DNA of 53,130 nt, taken from Pseudobdellovibrio sp. (GTDB lineage Bacteria; Bdellovibrionota; Bdellovibrionia; Bdellovibrionales; Bdellovibrionaceae). Positions 49,375-53,130 of this stretch are shown piece after piece (the stretch's first letter is position 1; each line of letters starts with the position of its first letter). The notes under the pieces are model-generated. The model had not been told where the DNA came from. It worked only from the letters and a program-made list of their open reading frames with translations, and did no database searches. The stretch lies in NCBI GenBank assembly GCA_023701385.1, contig JAMPXC010000021.1, positions 1-53,130 of the forward strand, read 5' to 3'. The translations under genes and the position numbers were made by a program.

Positions 49375-50658
49375 ATGTTCAAATTTATTAAAAGATTTGT
49401 TGTCATTATAGCTTCGTTTTATTCCGCTCATGTTTTCGCCGATGCACAACCAGCTTGTTATAGTTTTACGGTGCCTGAAGGGCCCGAGGCTGATGCAGCC
49501 GTTGTCGAAACTAAAGAAACTTGGTGTTATCAACAACTAAGTTCTCCGGTGGGAACTCTTTATGTGTTTAATGTAGACGCTAACAAAGTTGTGCCTGAGT
49601 TGGCCTTCACGATGGATCCTGATGGAGTGATGACTCATGGTTCTTTAAAACAAGGTGTGCGCTCTGTTCATAAAGTATTAGCGAAAGACTTTAATCCTTT
49701 TTCAGTTCCCTACAACGAACCAAAGCACATGCAGGCCGAAGTGCCGCAATATCTTGATCAGCAGTTAATGAGCTCTGCAAATGAAACACTTCGCGTGTTA
49801 TCCACGTCAACTGTCCAAATAGAAAATCTAAATGATTTAGAATCTTTAGAAATGGATACCGGCGAAATCACGGAAGAGTCTGACGTCAAACCTTGGCGCG
49901 GTTACTGGTGGGCTTACAACGGACGCCGCTTATCAAACGGTTCAAATTCTCCTATGGCGAAATACGATCGTTTTGTGAAAGCCAGAACAGGATCTAACCC
50001 GGGATCACAAGCTTGGGAAAATGCACGTCACCGTTATCATGGTATTAACTGGGAAGGTCACTGTAATGGTTGGGCCGCAAGTTCAGTGTTACGTGCAGAA
50101 CCAAGCGCTTCAAAATATGATGACCAAACGAACACGACATTTTCAGTTTCAGATCAAAAAGGTTTGTTAGCTGAAACAGATTACTGCGTGAAAATTGCTT
50201 TCTTTGGTAATCGCTACCGCGGTTCGAACAGTAATCCGCGTGATATTGGTGCGGCGTTATTTCACAAAACATTGCGCTACTATATTGGTACACTTAAAAA
50301 ACCAATCGCTATCGACTACAAACAATTAGAACCTGTAGATAATCATGTGATTTCTGGCTACACGATGAAAATCAAAAAAACAGGAGCCAGAACATATGCA
50401 GTGACGGCCAAAGTTAGAATTCATAAATACGATAAATCACCAAGTTCTGAGCCGGGTGAAGCACCATCTTACATTCGCACGTATTCGTACCGTTTAACTG
50501 AAGCGTCTGACGGAAGTTTAACGGGTTCATGGACTTCTAGTAATCCGGATTTTTTATGGGTGCCACTGGCAAGTGTGGATTGTAACAACAACAACCCACG
50601 CATTAACCATGACCGCATCCAAGAAATTCTGGATTTACCAATGGTAATGTCTCGTTAG
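49375..50658 (+). CDS. Secreted protein, possible transglutaminase-elicitor-like enzyme
   Basis: The 427-residue product has a signal peptide (MFKFIKRFVVIIASFYSAHVFA). After a ~150-residue N-terminal part it contains KPWRGYWWAYNGRRLSNG, then INWEGHCNGWAASSVL with a Cys in a GHCNGWA setting. This resembles the catalytic Cys of the bacterial 'transglutaminase elicitor' proteins (PF16683), with candidate His further on (DNHVISGY). Such enzymes cross-link proteins. The match is from memory of the motif only and may be wrong. It ends in a strong terminator and stands alone. Confidence 0.55.
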   Translation: MFKFIKRFVVIIASFYSAHVFADAQPACYSFTVPEGPEADAAVVETKETWCYQQLSSPVGTLYVFNVDANKVVPELAFTMDPDGVMTHGSLKQGVRSVHKVLAKDFNPFSVPYNEPKHMQAEVPQYLDQQLMSSANETLRVLSTSTVQIENLNDLESLEMDTGEITEESDVKPWRGYWWAYNGRRLSNGSNSPMAKYDRFVKARTGSNPGSQAWENARHRYHGINWEGHCNGWAASSVLRAEPSASKYDDQTNTTFSVSDQKGLLAETDYCVKIAFFGNRYRGSNSNPRDIGAALFHKTLRYYIGTLKKPIAIDYKQLEPVDNHVISGYTMKIKKTGARTYAVTAKVRIHKYDKSPSSEPGEAPSYIRTYSYRLTEASDGSLTGSWTSSNPDFLWVPLASVDCNNNNPRINHDRIQEILDLPMVMSR

Positions 50659-50690
50659 TTTAACATTTGTTACGTAATTATTTTTTTACA

Positions 50691-50721
50691 GCTCCCTAGG
50701 GTTTCTGGGGAGCATTTTTTT
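50691..50721 (+). terminator. Terminator
   Basis: 9-bp stem GCTCCCTAG / CTGGGGAGC (one G-T pair) with a GGTTT loop, followed by a seven-T run. Confidence 0.9.
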
Positions 50722-50779
50722 CGACCAAAGGCCGGGGGCTGGACTTTGCCTAACCTGACTAATCTGATTGAATTAAGTC

Positions 50780-51349
50780 ATGGGTAAATCAATTGTTTCA
50801 TTCTTATTTGGTGCGGTTTTATTAACTTCAATTTCAGCTAAAGCCGTGGTTGCAGAACTTGGATTATTTTATTTTAGCGATAGCTTAGCATCGACAAGTG
50901 ATTTTACGTACTCACGCACAGTTTATGATTTTGCAGTTTTGATGAATTCTGAAGGTCGTAAACTTTGGGGTATCGGTTGGAGTTATTCAGGTGTTTCAAC
51001 AAGTGATGATACACCATCAGGTGAAACAACTTACTCATCAACTGAAACGGGCCCGAAATTTACGTACTTATTCGGTCGGGAACAAAATTGGTATGCCGCT
51101 TTAGCTTACAACTTATTAGCGAAAGCTCAGTTTTCTGGTGCCGGTGGTGAAGCTGAATGGCGCGGAACTTCTCTTAAAGGTGAGTTCGGTTATTTACCTA
51201 AAGTGGGCAGTAAATTAAATATTGGTGTGAAGCTTGTTTATCACCAGGCTTCGTACAACGAACAAATCACAAATTCGACGACTTTGACTCAGGAATCGAA
51301 CACAAAAACGATGATTTACCCGAATTTTTCAGTGATTTATAAGTTCTAA
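50780..51349 (+). CDS. Small outer-membrane beta-barrel protein
   Basis: The 189-residue product has a signal peptide (MGKSIVSFLFGAVLLTSISAKA). Repeated amphipathic strands follow (ELGLFYFSDSL, YDFAVLMNS, LWGIGWSYSG, WYAALAYNLLA, LNIGVKLVYHQ), and the C-terminal residue is Phe (FSVIYKF). This is the pattern of an eight-stranded OmpA/OmpW-like barrel. No periplasmic domain is present. The function, as porin or adhesin, cannot be told. An imperfect GC hairpin with TTAAG arms follows the stop but has only a weak T-run. Confidence 0.75.
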   Translation: MGKSIVSFLFGAVLLTSISAKAVVAELGLFYFSDSLASTSDFTYSRTVYDFAVLMNSEGRKLWGIGWSYSGVSTSDDTPSGETTYSSTETGPKFTYLFGREQNWYAALAYNLLAKAQFSGAGGEAEWRGTSLKGEFGYLPKVGSKLNIGVKLVYHQASYNEQITNSTTLTQESNTKTMIYPNFSVIYKF

Positions 51350-51409
51350 AAGAGCCCCTTAACGTCTTAAGGGCGTATTTATCTGTAAAATCTTCAATAG
51401 CTTGTTCTT

Positions 51410-51432
51410 AGAGGCAATTACGGTTTGCCTCT
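51410..51432 (+). promoter_or_regulatory. Leader hairpin of the L,D-transpeptidase gene
   Basis: AGAGGCAA / TTGCCTCT form a perfect 8-bp stem with a 7-nt loop, 50 nt upstream of the start codon. There is no T-tract to make it a terminator. Confidence 0.35.
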
Positions 51433-51481
51433 GGGCTTAGAATTTCTTATTTTTTGGCTTTGATTTAGCTCTGGGGGAGCC

Positions 51482-52162
51482 ATGATTAAAGCCTTTATTT
51501 TGACTTTCGTTTTTGCCTTAACGACTCAAGCTCAAGTGTGGGATCCAGCAATTGACGCAGCCACAGCACCCGCTGATTTTACAGCGCGTCCATTTAGTGA
51601 ATCGGATTTTCAAACTTATCCGTGGTTAAAAGAATTTAAGTTAGTTATTGTGATCAACAAAGCTAACTCAGGCAGTGACCGCCAAACTTTACGCGTTTAT
51701 GAAAATCAAAAAGTAATTTTACTTACAAAAATTTCTTCAGGTCGCGAAGAGTATGAAAAAGGCTGTGGCCCAGGCCAAGAACCTAAAAAAGATCACTGTT
51801 CACAACGCGCTTACTGGTCAACAACACCAGTTGGTCATTTCGATGTGGAAGAATTAGTTGAAAACTACTTTTCTAAATTATGGCAAACTTGGATGCCGTA
51901 CGCAGTATTTTTTGAATCAGGAATTGCCACGCACCAAGCGCCGGCAGGAACTGAAAGTAAACTGGGTGGCCGCGCTTCTGGTGGTTGCATAAGAATGCAT
52001 CCAAATCACGCTCCGGTTTTATTTTCTTATGTGCAAAAGGCTGGCAAAGGTTTAGTTCCGAAAGTAAATCGCGATGGCTCAGTGGCTCAAACTAAGCAAG
52101 GTGACACTGTTCGCTGGCAAGGTTTCAGAACTTTGTATATTGTACAGAACGTTGTTAAATAA
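51482..52162 (+). CDS. L,D-transpeptidase (YkuD family)
   Basis: Periplasmic enzyme that makes 3-3 cross-links or attaches proteins to peptidoglycan, using a catalytic Cys. The 226-residue product has a signal peptide (MIKAFILTFVFALTTQA) and the YkuD catalytic motif: His in IATHQAPA followed by ASGGCIRMHP with Cys169. The usual H-x(14-20)-[S/T]-G/H-G-C-x-R spacing is kept. An extra Cys pair (CGPGQEPKKDHC, ~98-109) is unusual and may form a local disulphide. GGGGGAGCC precedes the ATG. Bdellovibrio carries many such enzymes, which it uses on its own and prey walls. Confidence 0.93.
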   Translation: MIKAFILTFVFALTTQAQVWDPAIDAATAPADFTARPFSESDFQTYPWLKEFKLVIVINKANSGSDRQTLRVYENQKVILLTKISSGREEYEKGCGPGQEPKKDHCSQRAYWSTTPVGHFDVEELVENYFSKLWQTWMPYAVFFESGIATHQAPAGTESKLGGRASGGCIRMHPNHAPVLFSYVQKAGKGLVPKVNRDGSVAQTKQGDTVRWQGFRTLYIVQNVVK

Positions 52163-52180
52163 TCGCCAATAAGGATGCCC

Positions 52181-52867
52181 GTGAGCTTACAAGACCACTT
52201 AAAAATTAAAGAACAAGATCGCAATTTCAACTGGGACGAAAAATTTTTTAAGTTGTTCTCTGAAGTCGAAATCGGATTAATTTCAAATGATCCACAACAA
52301 GGGCCAGATGGTTGGCCGTACTTAATGTGCCAAACATTAACAGCTAATAATAAAACTCAATTTAACGGTGACCATATTGAATCTTCGCAAAAAGTGATGA
52401 AGTGGTTATCAACAAAAGGTATGGGCCTAGTCGTTAACCCACAGCGCGAACCATACCCTGACTACGTTTTTTCGTACGGTATGATTTGGTCATTTATCGA
52501 AACTGGATTTTTCATGCGTCCTGATTTAGCGCAAGCCTCAGGAAAAGTAGAATACAGCAGCGACAAAATCTACAGCGGCGTTCCGACTGAACAGTACTTA
52601 CCGTTATACGTGCGTAAAGTTTTAAAAGATTTTTTCAATGACCAGACAGTTTTTAATCCGAAAATTTTAATGATTTCACCGGATGAAAAAAACTACGACT
52701 TAGCATTTTCTCTGGAATCACTTGGTAATCCTCCAGAGAACGAACACGCAGGCATTGCCGAAGCTATTTCTTGGTTCTTGCCACCGCATTATTCGGTGGT
52801 GCTTGTCAGTGAGCAAGGCCTTCCTAAGTTTGCTGAGCTTTACAGCCCAGCATCGTTAACTCATTAG
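52181..52867 (+). CDS. Conserved-looking cytoplasmic protein of unknown function
   Basis: I choose the GTG at 52181 because AAGGA lies 6 bp upstream. For the ATG at 52175 the same AAGG would touch the start codon. The 228-residue product has no signal peptide or membrane segment. It has mixed alpha/beta content with conserved-looking Trp/Tyr/Pro clusters (QGPDGWPYLMC, EPYPDYVFSYGMIWSFIETGFF). The layout vaguely recalls SseB/SMI1-like enhanced-response proteins, but I cannot support that. It lies 18 bp after the L,D-transpeptidase gene and may share its transcript. Confidence 0.7.
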   Translation: MSLQDHLKIKEQDRNFNWDEKFFKLFSEVEIGLISNDPQQGPDGWPYLMCQTLTANNKTQFNGDHIESSQKVMKWLSTKGMGLVVNPQREPYPDYVFSYGMIWSFIETGFFMRPDLAQASGKVEYSSDKIYSGVPTEQYLPLYVRKVLKDFFNDQTVFNPKILMISPDEKNYDLAFSLESLGNPPENEHAGIAEAISWFLPPHYSVVLVSEQGLPKFAELYSPASLTH

Positions 52868-52885
52868 CACGGCGGCTTCGCCGTG
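52868..52885. other. GC-rich hairpin between convergent genes
   Basis: CACGGCG / CGCCGTG with loop GCTT begins right after the TAG stop on the plus strand and ends 2 bp from the stop on the minus strand. There is no T-tract; it may act as an mRNA 3'-end stabiliser or weak terminator for both. Confidence 0.5.
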
Positions 52886-52887
52886 AC

Positions 52888-53130
52888 TTATGAATTAGGA
52901 AGTAAATCGATCAAGCATTCGCGCCAGTATTCAGGAGCATCCGTACTGTAATCTACAGCTACTTGGAAACCCTTCTTACCTAAGAATTTTGTGCGCGCTA
53001 CAGTGCCTGAAATTTCAAGATCCATTTCATGAATCGTGAAAAACACCTTGTGGCCAACCAGAGCATCTAAATTTAAATTCGAGCGTAATTCTTTTTTAAT
53101 AAAGTCTTCACGCTTGAAGTTAATTAGAAT
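52888..53130 (-). CDS. PilZ-like domain protein, N-terminus beyond window
   Basis: The last 80 codons of a minus-strand gene. The visible part (NLDALVGHKVFFTIHEMDLE, then ISGTVARTKFLGKKGFQVAV, then a segment ending EYWRECLIDLLPNS) is an all-beta region plus C-terminal helix. It resembles the end of PilZ domains, which bind cyclic-di-GMP. The RxxxR / DxSxxG ligand motifs would be further N-terminal or are absent from the visible part, so c-di-GMP binding is not shown. PilZ proteins are abundant in Bdellovibrio. Confidence 0.6.
   Translation of the reverse strand: MLINFKREDFIKKELRSNLNLDALVGHKVFFTIHEMDLEISGTVARTKFLGKKGFQVAVDYSTDAPEYWRECLIDLLPNS

Overview
The window is AT-rich (about 40% G+C by eye), codes on both strands, uses TTA leucine codons heavily and is densely packed with chromosomal housekeeping genes. 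Several features point to the Bdellovibrionota (Bdellovibrio-like predatory bacteria). These are a TIGR02147/DUF4423-type regulator, a Flp/Tad pilus operon ending in an Rhs-like gene plus a small secreted protein (the arrangement of the B. bacteriovorus 'hit' locus), a TIGR02049-type glutamate-cysteine ligase, and many small secreted or outer-membrane proteins unique to their neighbourhood. I cannot name the species. No insertion sequence, prophage, CRISPR array, rRNA or replication origin was seen. One tRNA gene is present.

Layout. 1-6.4 kb: end of a secreted-protein gene, ftsK, queE, a Fis-like regulator, dnaB. 6.5-10.6 kb: lipoprotein metallo-beta-lactamase-fold hydrolase, RluA-type pseudouridine synthase, an outer-membrane barrel protein and small exported proteins. 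10.7-20.5 kb (minus strand): a Tad/Flp (type IVb) pilus operon. It reads Flp pilin, pilin-like proteins, CpaB, CpaC secretin, a fused CpaE-CpaF ATPase and a TadB/C-type membrane protein, then the Rhs-repeat protein and a small secreted protein (hit-like), and ends at a strong terminator. 20.5-24.7 kb: unknown gene-ftsE-ftsX-envC-like-ctpA, a cell-division/murein-hydrolase control operon. 24.8-30.7 kb: trigger factor, then two linked ArsA/Get3-like ATPases, a TPR lipoprotein and gshA. 31-39.3 kb: a proteostasis block (pepA, clpP, clpX, lon) interrupted by a PBP4-type peptidase. 39.5-53.1 kb: a TPR/winged-helix regulator, tRNA-Val, GMC oxidoreductase, MltD-like lytic transglycosylase, TIGR02147 regulator, secreted phospholipase-like protein, triple-repeat cysteine protein, NarL-type response regulator, putative transglutaminase-like secreted protein, small barrel protein, L,D-transpeptidase and the end of a PilZ-type gene.

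Common themes are envelope remodelling (FtsEX-EnvC, PBP4-type, lytic transglycosylase, L,D-transpeptidase), surface appendages (Flp pilus) and protein quality control (Tig, ClpXP, Lon, PepA). The most unusual signals are: the hit-like genes at the tail of the Flp operon; the CpaE-CpaF fusion; a pilin-like ORF with no leader, sitting in frame behind the flp stop codon; a GGTAGGCCGT-containing element just after the stop codons of clpX, lon, pepA and one unknown gene; a perfect 13-bp inverted repeat in front of the TIGR02147 regulator; and a structured lon leader.
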